Made by a program: the position numbers and the translations under genes | Shown: positions 1 through 8,891 of the stretch, one piece after another | Position numbering within the stretch: position 1 is the stretch's first letter | Layout: each line of letters begins with the position of its first letter | Source of the DNA: an uncultured cyanobacterium | Lineage (GTDB): Bacteria; Cyanobacteriota; Cyanobacteriia; PCC-6307; Cyanobiaceae | Assembly: GCA_903823115.1 (NCBI GenBank) | Contig: CAIJRN010000064.1 | Coordinates: 1 to 64,000 of the forward strand | Length of the DNA: 64,000 bases | Direction: 5' to 3' | The notes under the pieces: generated by a model | Databases searched by the model: none | Told to the model about the DNA's origin: nothing | The model's input: only the letters and a program-made list of their open reading frames with translations

Positions 1-161
1 CTGCCATGTAAGGCCCCACAGTGCACTGGGAGGCAGAACTCCCCATGAGGTCTATAATGAGACCGAACCCTGTCCTACCCGTCCGGGGTTAACGATGTCA
101 GGGGCCCAGGCTGTCCAATAAAAGGCACCCACCTCACCCTGCAGCCGGCTACCGAGCCATA

Positions 162-716
162 GTGCTCTCAATCGGCGACGGCGACACCCTGCGGGTCAAC
201 CGCCAGGGCCTGCCGATCACCATCCGCCTGGCCTGCATCGACGCGCCGGAGCTGGCGCAGAACCCTTACGGGCAGCAGTCGCGCAGCTATCTGCAAACCC
301 GTCTGGCCAAGGGGCGGGAGGTCACGATCCTTTCTCACACGACAGACCGCTACGGCCGCACTGTGGCCGAGGTGATCTCAGGCATCAAAATCAACCTGGC
401 GCTGGTGGAGGACGGCCAGGCCTTTGCCTACCGGCAGTACCTCGGCGGCTGTGATGCCAAGGAGTACCTCGATGCCGAATACCGGGCCAGCCGGCATCGC
501 TATGGGGTGTGGCAGGTGGAGGGCGGCATCACCCGTCCCTGGGATTTCCGCCGGGGGCGCCGCAACGCTGTGATCCCCGATGGCACCACCCCCGGTGGCC
601 GCCGCTATCGCTGCCAGGAGATTGGTTCCTACGCCAGGGCTCAGGAGTTGCTGCGCCAGGGACACACCTATCTCGACAGCAACGGCGATGGGGAGGCCTG
701 CGAGAGCCTGCCCTGA
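162..716 (+). CDS. Thermonuclease-family (SNase) protein with C-terminal Excalibur domain
   Basis: This is a staphylococcal-nuclease-fold protein that probably cleaves nucleic acid phosphodiester bonds. The SNase core covers about residues 1-130, with the IGDGDTLRV entry motif, IRLACIDAPE, and DRYGRTVAEV late in the fold. Residues about 150-182 form an Excalibur calcium-binding module ending in the DSNGDGEACE loop. Family members are usually exported, but no signal peptide is present: the GTG start at 162 opens directly into the first strand, and the upstream frame runs to a stop at 90 without an ATG. Either the start lies at a rarer codon upstream or the leader is lost. A TATAAT-like box lies at 53-58. 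Family call is firm; location in the cell is unknown. Confidence 0.85.
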   Translation: MLSIGDGDTLRVNRQGLPITIRLACIDAPELAQNPYGQQSRSYLQTRLAKGREVTILSHTTDRYGRTVAEVISGIKINLALVEDGQAFAYRQYLGGCDAKEYLDAEYRASRHRYGVWQVEGGITRPWDFRRGRRNAVIPDGTTPGGRRYRCQEIGSYARAQELLRQGHTYLDSNGDGEACESLP

Positions 717-802
717 CAGCCCTCAGCCACGTCCCCCCCTCTGCCAGGCCAAGCAGAAGGGCGCTACCTTCCGGCCGTCGTCTCGCTCTGCTGTTGCCAC
801 TG

Positions 803-1180
803 ATGACGGCCATCAACCGCTGCGCCGTTGGCATCGGGCCTCGCCAGCCCTTGATCGCCTGGGTCCGCCAAGTGAGTGGTGATCACGATGTGCGCTGGGG
901 AGCCAACGAAGACGGGCTCTACCTGCTGCCGGCCTACGAGGACGACCTTGAAGCCATCGTGGTCCTGAAAGACAGTTACGAACAAATCTTCGAGGCAGAA
1001 CTGCAGTCCTGGTGCCAAGATCCAGCGCTATGGCCGAGCCCGAGAACCTTTGCATTGTTTCAAGAATGGTTCGAGATCCGTTTCTACGACCTGGTGGACG
1101 ACCTCAGCCGGGAAGATCTGAAGCACCATGAGGTTGACGAAGCGTTTGTGAAGCAGATACGGCAATCCCTGCAGGATTGA
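803..1180 (+). CDS. Hypothetical protein, 125 aa
   Basis: I do not recognise this small soluble acidic protein. The ATG at 803 is chosen because the reading frame upstream of it overlaps the end of the SNase gene and looks like out-of-frame translation, whereas from 803 the composition is protein-like, with alternating aromatic and acidic residues and a Glu/Gln-rich helical C-terminus. It lies 86 bases after the SNase gene on the same strand and could be co-transcribed with it. No membrane segment or recognisable motif is seen. Confidence 0.55.
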   Translation: MTAINRCAVGIGPRQPLIAWVRQVSGDHDVRWGANEDGLYLLPAYEDDLEAIVVLKDSYEQIFEAELQSWCQDPALWPSPRTFALFQEWFEIRFYDLVDDLSREDLKHHEVDEAFVKQIRQSLQD

Positions 1181-1248
1181 CCGAGACATTGACCAGGCGA
1201 CCAGCAGTCATGGCAATAGGCTGGTAGAACAACTTTCCCCTGTTCACC

Positions 1249-1614
1249 ATGCTGACTGGAACCGAACTACTGGCCAAGGTCAAGGAACTCAGCGACGGCT
1301 CCAAATCGGATCTCGTTCGGGCTGCTGGCTATGTCAGCACCAAGAAGGACGGCACCGAGCGACTGAACTTCACCGCCTTCTATGAGGCGGTGCTGGAGGC
1401 CAAAGGCATGAACTTTGGCGCCGGCAGCAGTGGTGGCAAGGGCCGTCCCGGTCGCAGCCTCAGCTACGTCACCAAGGTGCAGTTCAACGGCAATCTGATG
1501 GTCGGCAAGGCCTACACCGCCCAACTGGGCCTGGAGCCCGGCGATGAGTTCGAGATCAAGCTGGGCAGGAAGCAGATCAAGCTGATCCCTTTGGGGGCTG
1601 CCGAGGAGGAGTGA
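1249..1614 (+). CDS. cyAbrB-type transcriptional regulator
   Basis: This is a cyanobacterial AbrB-like DNA-binding regulator. Known family members (cyAbrB1/cyAbrB2) control carbon/nitrogen balance and other global responses. The N-terminal conserved block runs from LTGTELLAKVKEL through YVSTKKDG to FTAFYEAVLEAKG. The C-terminal swapped-hairpin AbrB fold follows at about residues 75-115 (LGLEPGDEFEIKLGRKQIKL). The length of 121 aa is typical. It is transcribed alone; the next gene downstream (AAA/WYL) converges on it with only 13 bases between the stop codons. Which paralogue it is cannot be decided here. This gene is one of the main reasons for assigning the window to a cyanobacterium. Confidence 0.93.
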   Translation: MLTGTELLAKVKELSDGSKSDLVRAAGYVSTKKDGTERLNFTAFYEAVLEAKGMNFGAGSSGGKGRPGRSLSYVTKVQFNGNLMVGKAYTAQLGLEPGDEFEIKLGRKQIKLIPLGAAEEE

Positions 1615-1627
1615 GCGGCTCCTGAGC

Positions 1628-3811
1628 TCAGCGGAGGGGGCGCTGCTGCCCCAGGGCCAGCATCTCCAGCGCCTGGCCCTGTTGCTCCTGCCGCAGCGCC
1701 TCCGGGGCCTCGAGGCGGATGGCGCTGCCGTGGCTGAACAGCCAGCGGCGTAGCTCCACCCCTTGGGTCAGGATCCAGGGGGGCAGGTCGATCTCCACCG
1801 GATGGGGATGGCTGTCACCTGTGGGATTGGGAGCCAGCACCTGCGCCAGGGCCGGATGGGTCCAGCCGGGGCCAGCCGGCCCAATTTCGTTGGTGTTCTG
1901 CTCATTCGCAGGGGCTACGCCAGGAAGAGCCACCCGGATCTCCTCCAGCGGTAGCGGCAGGTGGCCTTCGCGGATCTGGGCATAGGCGCTGGCCTTGAAG
2001 GAGCAGCGGAGGGTCTGCAAGTGCCGGCGTCGCTGTTCAGCGCCTGGGTGGCACAGGCCGTCCTGGGCAGCACTGTCTTCGCCCAGCTCGGTGCCACCGC
2101 AGTGATGGAGCAGCCGCTTCAGACGGGCGATCGCAGCCTTGTGGTCGCTTTCGTTGCGGCGCCCCCGCGGTTCGGCCTGCACGAACTGCAGCCGCTCCAG
2201 CCGCTTGCACTGCAGCAGACCATGGGGCCGGCCGATCGCGTCCTCCTCCCAGGCGAGATGCCAGAAGCCACAGGCCAGCACCAGCTGCAACGGCCAGATC
2301 CGGATCTCTTCACCTCGGCCTGGCCCGTGCCTGGATGGCAAACGCAGCAGCCGAACGCGGCGGTGCTCAAGGATCGCCGTCTCGATCTGCTCCGCTTGTC
2401 TGGGCTCGGCGAGGGTGCCCTGCTGCAGGTCCTCCGCTCCGGGCCTGGCGCCATCGAGATAAGCCCGCAATGCAGGGGCAGCCTCCACGCTGATGCCTCC
2501 CCAGGCGAGGCGCTGCTCCAGCTCACTCAGCAGATCCAGCGCAGTTGGGTCCCCCAGCCGCTGGGCCGCGTGCTGCACCACTCCGTGGATCTCCACCAGC
2601 CTTGGCGTCGAAAGCAAAGCAGTGCCAAGGCAGTAGCCGTGACGCGGGTTGTCGTGACGCAACCGGAAGCCGTAGGGGGTGAGGGTCTTCTCGATGTCCT
2701 TGCGCAGCGTCGCCAGTTCACCCGAGCCATGGCCGCCGGGGAGCGCAGAGAGCCGCTCCAGCAGGTGCCGCTGCATCGCCATCGCCTTTGGGCCATCCGC
2801 CGGCCGATCAAAGGGCGTCTGCAGCAGGTGGCGCAGCAGCGTCATCACCCGCGTGAACACCGCGGCATCGGCCATCGGCGGGTGGCCGCCGTTGACGCCA
2901 CCGATCCTGGGTGTCTGCCCAGCAGTCAGTGGGATCAGCGGCAAAGGGGTAATCGCTGTGGTGACCGGGGTGGCGGCGAAAAAGCCCTGGGCCTCCAGCC
3001 AGGCCAGATCGCGTCGCACCGCCTCCACCTCGCCATAGCAAACACCCTGAAGCGTGCGCAGCAATGCGGCGCCCCGCTCCGCCAGATCACCGCTGGGCAG
3101 GGGAGAGACAAGGGTTTCCAGCGCTTCGCGGCTGCCATGGTCCGTCGTCGCCAAGTCGGGATGGTCCGCCAGGAGTTTGAGCAGATGGAGCAGCCGCTCC
3201 AGATCCAGCAGACGGGAATGGCCGTGCAGCAGCAGTTGGCGTTGGCGGTTGCAGGCGGCGCTGATGCGGCGCTTGAGGCGGGAGAGCTCGCTGCGCAGGA
3301 AGGCGGTGAGATCGCGCTGGTGTGTGGGCTGCACCGCCACCACCGACGCAAAACCCTCCTGCCGGCCCGGCCCGAAGTGCTCATCGTCCAGCCTTGCGGC
3401 CATGCGGCGAATGACCGCAGTGGGAACGGGCCGCTCACGTTTCGCGTTCCAGCGCAGGCAGGTGCTGAGCGGTGTGAAATGCCACCAGCCGATCCATTCC
3501 ACCGGCCGGGGCAGGGGCAGCTGCTGAGTGATCGCCAGCCGCCAGGGCCGCAGGGCGTGGGTGGCATCGACGATCACCGGCATGCCGGCCGCTACCGCAC
3601 CGATCAGGCGTTCGTGCAGGCGTTGCTGGATCGACCCCCAAGGCCCCTGAACCGCGGCATCACCGAACACCTCAGCGCGGATCGCATCGGTGGAGAGCAC
3701 AACGGCCGGCTGCCCGTCAGCCCCGGCAATCAGAGGCGCGAGAGCACCGGCGGTGGTGGTCTTGCCACTGGCCGGCGGACCGATCAGCAGATGACAGCGC
3801 AGGGGCTCCAT
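1628..3811 (-). CDS. AAA/polynucleotide-kinase-like ATPase with WYL-like domain (copy 1)
   Basis: This 727-residue protein begins with a P-loop kinase/AAA_33 domain: Walker A GPPASGKT at residues 11-18, LSTDAIRAE, and a VDATHA motif of the T4 polynucleotide-kinase-like group. The central part is helical and unassigned. The last third has a WYL-like module, recognisable from the basic ILEHRRVRLL segment followed by IWPLQLV and a Trp-rich strand, a fold that often binds ligands or nucleic acid and regulates. A full-length paralogue lies at 31257-33524 and a decayed piece of the same gene at 30266-30328. WYL proteins frequently accompany defence genes, but a role here is inference. The substrate is unknown. 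Confidence 0.75.
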   Translation of the reverse strand: MEPLRCHLLIGPPASGKTTTAGALAPLIAGADGQPAVVLSTDAIRAEVFGDAAVQGPWGSIQQRLHERLIGAVAAGMPVIVDATHALRPWRLAITQQLPLPRPVEWIGWWHFTPLSTCLRWNAKRERPVPTAVIRRMAARLDDEHFGPGRQEGFASVVAVQPTHQRDLTAFLRSELSRLKRRISAACNRQRQLLLHGHSRLLDLERLLHLLKLLADHPDLATTDHGSREALETLVSPLPSGDLAERGAALLRTLQGVCYGEVEAVRRDLAWLEAQGFFAATPVTTAITPLPLIPLTAGQTPRIGGVNGGHPPMADAAVFTRVMTLLRHLLQTPFDRPADGPKAMAMQRHLLERLSALPGGHGSGELATLRKDIEKTLTPYGFRLRHDNPRHGYCLGTALLSTPRLVEIHGVVQHAAQRLGDPTALDLLSELEQRLAWGGISVEAAPALRAYLDGARPGAEDLQQGTLAEPRQAEQIETAILEHRRVRLLRLPSRHGPGRGEEIRIWPLQLVLACGFWHLAWEEDAIGRPHGLLQCKRLERLQFVQAEPRGRRNESDHKAAIARLKRLLHHCGGTELGEDSAAQDGLCHPGAEQRRRHLQTLRCSFKASAYAQIREGHLPLPLEEIRVALPGVAPANEQNTNEIGPAGPGWTHPALAQVLAPNPTGDSHPHPVEIDLPPWILTQGVELRRWLFSHGSAIRLEAPEALRQEQQGQALEMLALGQQRPLR

Positions 3812-4053
3812 CGCCGCAGCCTGCAGTGCATCGCTGCAGATGACAACCTATCCCGAGCCAAATGCGGACATCAGCCTTGTCGTGACAGGGCGTTGGCAGC
3901 GCCTGGGTCATTCGCTGCGAGAGGCGCGCCCTCAGCCAGGAAGCGAGCAAGGCTGAACGCTCTCTATGACGCCATGCCGCCGTGTCGTTATCTCGTTCCG
4001 CCGCATGTGTGCCGTCCAGGCGGCGGCGGCGCAAGGTCTACAGGCCACCCGGG

Positions 4054-4956
4054 ATGTTGCTGAACCTGCAGGTTCTCGACCTGATGGAGATCAGCGGCAG
4101 CCAGATGCGCGCCGCCCGGTCCCTGGCGATGCACCAGACCACGGTGAGCCGCAGCTACCGGGAACTGGCGGAGCAGTTCCACCTGGAGCCAGCCCAAAAG
4201 CCCCACAACGTATGCCGCTGGGGAGTGAGCAGCAGCCTGCGATTTCTGCGCCTGGCCTGCCGTGCACATCGGGTGGAGGACGGACGGCTGCGGCTGGCCA
4301 CTGATGCTCTGCACCAGTCCCTGTTGGAGGCGTTGCCCGGTGTGCTCCAGGTGCCGCCCTGCTTCCATGCAGCCGGCGATTGGGCCGCCCTGGTGAAGCA
4401 GGGGGTGATCGATGGAGCGATCGTCTCTTCGCTCTGCCATCACCAGGACCTGCGGGCGGGCGAGCTGCCGCGGTGGGAGGGCGTGCGGGTGGTGCCGATG
4501 GCGACGTTGGAGCTGCAGCTGGTCAGCCACGTCAACTGGGATGGCCTCTGGGATCAGACCGTGCTGCTGCCCAGCTGTCAGGAGATGCCGTTGCTACATC
4601 AGCAACTCGAACCGGGCGTCAGCGGCCTGGAGCGCGCCTCCCGCGCCTGGCAGGATCCGCCGGTCTGGCTGGAGCAGCTGCAGCTGCGGCCGATCGCCCT
4701 GCCGGTCTGCCCAGCCCTCGCACCAAAGCATTGGTGGCACGAGCGAGGCCTGATGGCGGTGGCGGAGCAGCCGACGGTGCGAGAGCAGCTGTGGCTGCTG
4801 CTGCCGGATGACCTGGAGCTGCCCCATGCCGCGCAGGCCACGCTGCGCTTGATCCGCAGGCGGGTGAACCGAGCGGCGGCCCGTGGGAGCGAGGCACTGC
4901 TGGAGGTGATCGGGGAGTCTGGGGAGGACCAGGGGAGGCAGGAAGATGCGGCGTGA
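4054..4956 (+). CDS. LysR-like HTH transcriptional regulator
   Basis: A helix-turn-helix lies in the first 45 residues, with the SQMRAARSLAMHQTTVSRS pattern of a LysR-like winged helix. About 200 residues resembling a LysR substrate-binding domain follow (LRLATDALHQSLLEALPGVL, then VIDGAIVSSL). The ATG at 4054 (300 aa) is preferred because the HTH begins immediately after it; an ATG at 3982 would add 24 basic residues that look like upstream sequence. The tail is unusually rich in Arg, Ala and Glu. It starts 242 bases from the divergent AAA/WYL gene, so it could regulate that gene. The ligand is unknown. Confidence 0.7.
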   Translation: MLLNLQVLDLMEISGSQMRAARSLAMHQTTVSRSYRELAEQFHLEPAQKPHNVCRWGVSSSLRFLRLACRAHRVEDGRLRLATDALHQSLLEALPGVLQVPPCFHAAGDWAALVKQGVIDGAIVSSLCHHQDLRAGELPRWEGVRVVPMATLELQLVSHVNWDGLWDQTVLLPSCQEMPLLHQQLEPGVSGLERASRAWQDPPVWLEQLQLRPIALPVCPALAPKHWWHERGLMAVAEQPTVREQLWLLLPDDLELPHAAQATLRLIRRRVNRAAARGSEALLEVIGESGEDQGRQEDAA

Positions 4957-5149
4957 AACAACAAGCGGAACCGCTTACTTTTCCAATCGATGAGATCCGG
5001 TACTCCGACGTTTCTGCACGTCGCGAAGAAAGCAGCATGTCCTTCCTTGGCCATCCTGGAAACGAGAAATGAGCCATTGGCTGGGACAGGGAATTTCCAA
5101 CCAACGACAGCCGGGTGCGCTGCCACCAGAGACCGGTGGAAAGTGATAT

Positions 5150-6133
5150 TCAGGTTTTGCCCCAGCGCCTGGCTGCAAGCACGGCTCCTGAGGGGGCCTC
5201 CTGAAACACCTTGCTGGCCACCACCGGCAGGCCGGCTGCCCGGAGACGGCGCATCACGGGACTGTCGATGGACAGGCTGGAGACCACCATCAATTTTGCC
5301 GGAGTGTCCGGGTCGAGGGGGATGGCGGACAGGCCGAGGCTCTTGGCGTGCTCAAGGGCCTTCTGCGCCTTGTAATCCCAGCCATGGGCGTCCTCGCCGA
5401 GGAGGGCGATGGTGCCGCCGGCGGCAGGAACGGTGACCGTGGTGTCGATCCAGTTGAGGCTCTGCGGGATCCCCTGGCGTTTGGCTGTTGTCCGGGGTTG
5501 CAGGGATCGGGCTTGCTGGGCAAAGGCCTGCAGCCCGGGGGCAGAAACCCCCGCCACCCGCACTGCGGCCCTGGAGGGTTTCAGGTGGGGCAGGCCGTGA
5601 CACAACAGAGCCGCCAGGGCACGGGTATCGCCCAGGGCGGCGTGGGCGTCCTCGCCGCTGAGGGTGATGCCGCGGGCAGCGCAGAGCTTGCCCAGGCTGA
5701 TGAACGGGTTGGGCATGGTGTCGATGCCATCGCCTGAATCGAACACCAGGCCCGGTAGGGCCTCGCTGGCTTCCCAGAAGTGTTGCCGCAGGATCGGGCC
5801 ATCAAATCGGTCGAGGTTGTGAGCCACGAGCACTTGTCCGTCCAGCAAGGCCGCCAAGGCCGGCGCCACATCGCAGAAGCAGGGAGCTGTCGCGGCCAGG
5901 CCGTCATCGATGCCATGCACGCCGGCATTGGGGATCGGCACGCCGGGATTGATCAGGGTGGTCCACTCATGCCGGATCTCACCTTGGGGGGAGAGCAGCA
6001 GCAAGGCGATCTCGACGATGCGGCAGAGCTGGCCGGTTCCGGTGGTCTCCAGATCCAGCACGGCAAAGCCGCGGGCGCCAGCAGGGAGGAGAGCCGGTAG
6101 GGGCAAAGGCTGCAGGGGAACGGCCAGGCTCAT
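5150..6133 (-). CDS. DnaQ-like DEDDh 3'-5' exonuclease with BRCT-like C-terminus
   Basis: The exonuclease domain spans about residues 20-180. The ExoI motif is FAVLDLETTG (D27, E29), ExoII is around VLVAHNLDRFD, and ExoIII is HAALGDTRA, giving a complete DEDDh set. A linker follows, and the last 85 residues look like a BRCT domain (LLGEDAHGWDYKAQ, MVVSSLSID, a C-terminal Gly/Ala hinge). This exonuclease-BRCT layout resembles the epsilon-like protein DinG/PolC-type proofreaders used in repair, but without polymerase. The ATG at 6133 overlaps the stop of the upstream small ORF by 4 bases (ATGA), so translation of the two is probably coupled. All catalytic residues are present. Confidence 0.85.
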   Translation of the reverse strand: MSLAVPLQPLPLPALLPAGARGFAVLDLETTGTGQLCRIVEIALLLLSPQGEIRHEWTTLINPGVPIPNAGVHGIDDGLAATAPCFCDVAPALAALLDGQVLVAHNLDRFDGPILRQHFWEASEALPGLVFDSGDGIDTMPNPFISLGKLCAARGITLSGEDAHAALGDTRALAALLCHGLPHLKPSRAAVRVAGVSAPGLQAFAQQARSLQPRTTAKRQGIPQSLNWIDTTVTVPAAGGTIALLGEDAHGWDYKAQKALEHAKSLGLSAIPLDPDTPAKLMVVSSLSIDSPVMRRLRAAGLPVVASKVFQEAPSGAVLAARRWGKT

Positions 6134-6339
6134 ACCAGCCACCTGAGTGTCTCGCCTGAACGACAGCCGTCCTGTTCGCCCTCCAGCCAACGCTGAGCGC
6201 CGCGATTGAGAACGTCCTGGCTGGGTGATCGCTCCAGAGAGGCCTGCAACGCCTGGGGGGTCTCGATCAGTACCAGCTGATCAACCCAGCGGCCGCCGAG
6301 AACTGGGTCCGACAGCACAAAGTTCACTTGGTCCTCCAT
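6130..6339 (-). CDS. Small protein translationally coupled to the exonuclease
   Basis: This is an unrecognised small protein whose stop codon overlaps the start of the DEDDh exonuclease gene in an ATGA arrangement. That overlap is the main argument that it is real. The ATG at 6339 gives 69 residues with predicted mixed helix and strand and a Trp- and Gln-rich sequence. The frame stays open upstream to about 6453, where a TTG could start a 107-residue form. Nothing suggests a function other than co-expression with the exonuclease. Confidence 0.45.
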   Translation of the reverse strand: MEDQVNFVLSDPVLGGRWVDQLVLIETPQALQASLERSPSQDVLNRGAQRWLEGEQDGCRSGETLRWLV

Positions 6340-6453
6340 CCAAAGCCGCCGGGGGAGGGAACCGATGTCCGGGGAAGGTGCCACGTCAACACAACGAGGA
6401 TTCAAGGGGCCGTCGATCAGCACCGCACAGTGTGGTCCGTCCAGCGGTCGCAA

Positions 6454-6964
6454 GCAATCAATGCAGGACTTGCATCACCAGCTCTTGCAGGACTGGGACG
6501 ATACCAGGCAAAATCCGACCCTGACAGCTGCGCAGATTGCGTCAGTTCAGGCCAATTTTCGTGATGCCTGGCCGGATAGAGACAGAACTCGTGCAGCTCA
6601 GCGATCGTTGCTGAGCAATGGAATCCAGTCTGGCTCACCGATCGGAGCCGAGGCCGAGCAACGACCCAGCATTGCCATCGTTGACACTGCAACTGTCATC
6701 CGCTAAGCTGCAGTTCTCGCGGCATCGGGAGGTAGACAACTTCGCTGTCCGTCAAACCATGGAGCGGAATGCATTGATGATCAGTGGTCATGATTTCAAT
6801 ATGGCTGAACAGAATAGTTCCAACGGTCTCTACCGAGCCACTCCCCAGATGAAGGAACCGGTGTAGTTGCCGGTGGAAGACCGCACGCTGCACGCCTCAT
6901 CCAATAACCGCTTTCCCTGATTCACCCAAGCCGCTGAGTTCCCCGTAATCCCTGCTGATTCATC
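6454..6964. other. Gene-free stretch
   Basis: About 510 bases lie between the exonuclease operon and the duplicated-domain gene. Short open frames exist on both strands but have no protein-like composition, ribosome binding site or recognisable family. The promoters of the two divergent units must lie here. The sequence is noticeably more AT-rich near 6700-6960. I see no hairpin or repeat worth naming. Confidence 0.5.
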
Positions 6965-8341
6965 ATGATGCTTTCCCCTGATGTCCTGAACTGGCTATCG
7001 CAACAGGCCGAGACCGACTCAACCATCGACGACCTGGTGGACGATGGCTGGATGGGCTGCTCCCTGGAGGATCTGATTCCCTGGTTATCTGACCGGGAGG
7101 TCTTCGCCAGGCTTGCCGCCATCAACTGGCAGAAGACCGCGCGGGAGGCCAACGGCGAAGTGGCTCTGATGACGGCGGATACGGCCGTGCTTGATGAGCT
7201 ACTGGAGTGGATGCTCGACAATCGGGGCCAATGCCCCAAGGTCTACGCGGCTGAGGAGGAGCCGGAAGTGCCGGCGGCGATCCCGCTGCTGCGGCCGCTG
7301 GCCATCAATCTGCCTGAGGGATTGAGCAGCATGGATGTGCTTGATGAGGACATGATGCAAGGTCTCTCGGAGATCTTTGCCAACGTCAAGGAGTCGTTCG
7401 GGAACCAGGCACATCTAGTGAAGTTCGACTATGGCGCCTTTGCTGATTCTGTCAGTGAGCATAACGCTGTTTTCCTGAGCGGTGAGTTCATCGATCTCAC
7501 CGATGGTGAACTTTTTGATTTCACGCTGGATGCTCGCAAAGGGAAGCTGCAGTACAAGTCGACAGGTCGAACCGATGCGGCGTTCCGTAAGCAGGTGATC
7601 GAGCAGCAGGAGGTCAACATGATGGGGACGGGCCAGGAGTTGAGCCTGGAGTCCCGCTCTGACGTGCAGCTATGGTTGGATGAGAGACCAGGAACCGAAA
7701 GAAGCCTTGAGCAGTTGCTGGCCGATGGCTTCCAGGGCTTCTGGCTGGGCGAGTTGCAGCCCTGGCTTTCGGATCAGAGCGCCTTTGAGCTGCTGAGGGT
7801 GGTGGACTGGGTAAGGACCAGGCCTGATGAAAGCGGCATGGCAGCGCTGCTGACGGAGGAGATCGATCGGCTCGAGATGGCGATCGATGCATTGGACAAA
7901 GGCGGTGAGACAAGCCCCACGCTGCTTGCCGTCGATGAAAGCAGTCTGTCGATCGATGCCCTGCCACTGCAGCGACCCACCGCCTACAACCTGCCGGAAG
8001 GTCTGAGCTCTCGCGATGTAGTGACCCGCGAATTTCACGAACTACTGGAGCAGATCTTTGCCGACCTCAAGCAGGCCTATGGCGAACGCGCCCATCTCTA
8101 CCGCTTTGACTACGGCACCTTCATGGAGTTTGTGGAAAACCAGGATGTGATTGTCCTCAGCGGTGAATTTGTGGATCTGGAGGATCGCGAGATCTACACC
8201 TTCACGATGGATGGCGTGCAGCAGCGCCTGCGCTTTGCCTCCACCAACCGTTATCACTGCAGCAGGGTGGAGCCCATACCCGCAGCGAGAGCAGAAACGA
8301 AGGGGAAGCGTGGCCGCCGTCGCGCGACACCCGCAGGATGA
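6965..8341 (+). CDS. Internally duplicated protein carrying two copies of an unnamed two-part module
   Basis: The 458-residue protein is two tandem copies of a roughly 200-residue unit, at about residues 1-200 and 230-427. Each unit has an N-terminal helical part (LIPWLSD / LQPWLSD shared) and a C-terminal alpha-beta part beginning INLPEGLSS or YNLPEGLSS, continuing through KFDYGAF / RFDYGTF and LSGEFIDL / LSGEFVDL. The same alpha-beta part forms the N-terminus of the EVE-like protein encoded on the opposite strand at 9512-11965. The extreme C-terminus is basic (KGKRGRRR) and may bind nucleic acid. I cannot name the family. The shared domain suggests the two proteins recognise a common partner. 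Confidence 0.7.
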   Translation: MMLSPDVLNWLSQQAETDSTIDDLVDDGWMGCSLEDLIPWLSDREVFARLAAINWQKTAREANGEVALMTADTAVLDELLEWMLDNRGQCPKVYAAEEEPEVPAAIPLLRPLAINLPEGLSSMDVLDEDMMQGLSEIFANVKESFGNQAHLVKFDYGAFADSVSEHNAVFLSGEFIDLTDGELFDFTLDARKGKLQYKSTGRTDAAFRKQVIEQQEVNMMGTGQELSLESRSDVQLWLDERPGTERSLEQLLADGFQGFWLGELQPWLSDQSAFELLRVVDWVRTRPDESGMAALLTEEIDRLEMAIDALDKGGETSPTLLAVDESSLSIDALPLQRPTAYNLPEGLSSRDVVTREFHELLEQIFADLKQAYGERAHLYRFDYGTFMEFVENQDVIVLSGEFVDLEDREIYTFTMDGVQQRLRFASTNRYHCSRVEPIPAARAETKGKRGRRRATPAG

Positions 8342-8891
8342 AAAGTCTCAGATCGTCAAGTGTTAATCAGCCCGCTCCAATGAAGATGTTTCATCTAGCC
8401 AAAATCTTCACCCGGAGTGAGCCGAGTCTCCATACACAAAAATAGATTTCAAAAGTTTGGAGTGCACCCGATTTGTCGGCCGGATTCCGTCACCTTGAGC
8501 CAATGACTTAACGGTTGCGCTCTTCAGCACTTTTGGTTACTGGCAGACGGCCCTGCCGCTGCACCGTGAGCTTTGCGGATGCAAAGGAACCCTAGAGCAG
8601 GGCTGCTTCAAGTCACTGCGATGCGGTGGTCGATTGCCATTGAGAAACCATCGACCGACTGCCAAGATATGAAACGATGATCGGCCATGGCGTTCGGGTA
8701 ATCGCTTACGGACCGGAGATCTGCAAGGGAGCTTATTCGGCGTCGCTGATGGCCCTGTTGCTACACAAACCGGATGGCAAGGCACTGCCGGATCCGATGC
8801 AGACACAACCCAACGTGAAGTATCCCTTGGGCACTGATATGTTCGAGGACGAGTCAATAATGCTCGAGAGGCGAGAGATTTTCGCTATAGA
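8342..8891. other. Gene-free stretch between convergent genes
   Basis: The 550 bases between the ends of the duplicated-domain gene and the UDG-like gene hold no convincing coding frame. The longest plus-strand frame (8677-9156) runs antisense into the UDG-like gene and looks spurious. AT content rises from about 8370 on, marking the left edge of an AT-richer block that continues through 10.7 kb. I see no clear terminator. Confidence 0.45.

Noticed and set aside
53-58. TATAAT box as a promoter for the SNase gene
   Set aside because: The -10 match is good but no -35 box is found at the proper distance; noted only as a possibility in the gene entry.
509-802. Upstream extension of the frame containing the 803-1180 gene
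   Set aside because: It overlaps the SNase gene out of frame and has skewed Pro/Arg/Gly composition; the coding character begins at ATG 803.
1961-4063. 700-residue open frame opposite the AAA/WYL gene
   Set aside because: A long antisense frame in high-GC DNA, rich in Gln, Arg and Gly without domains; the minus-strand gene has clear motifs.
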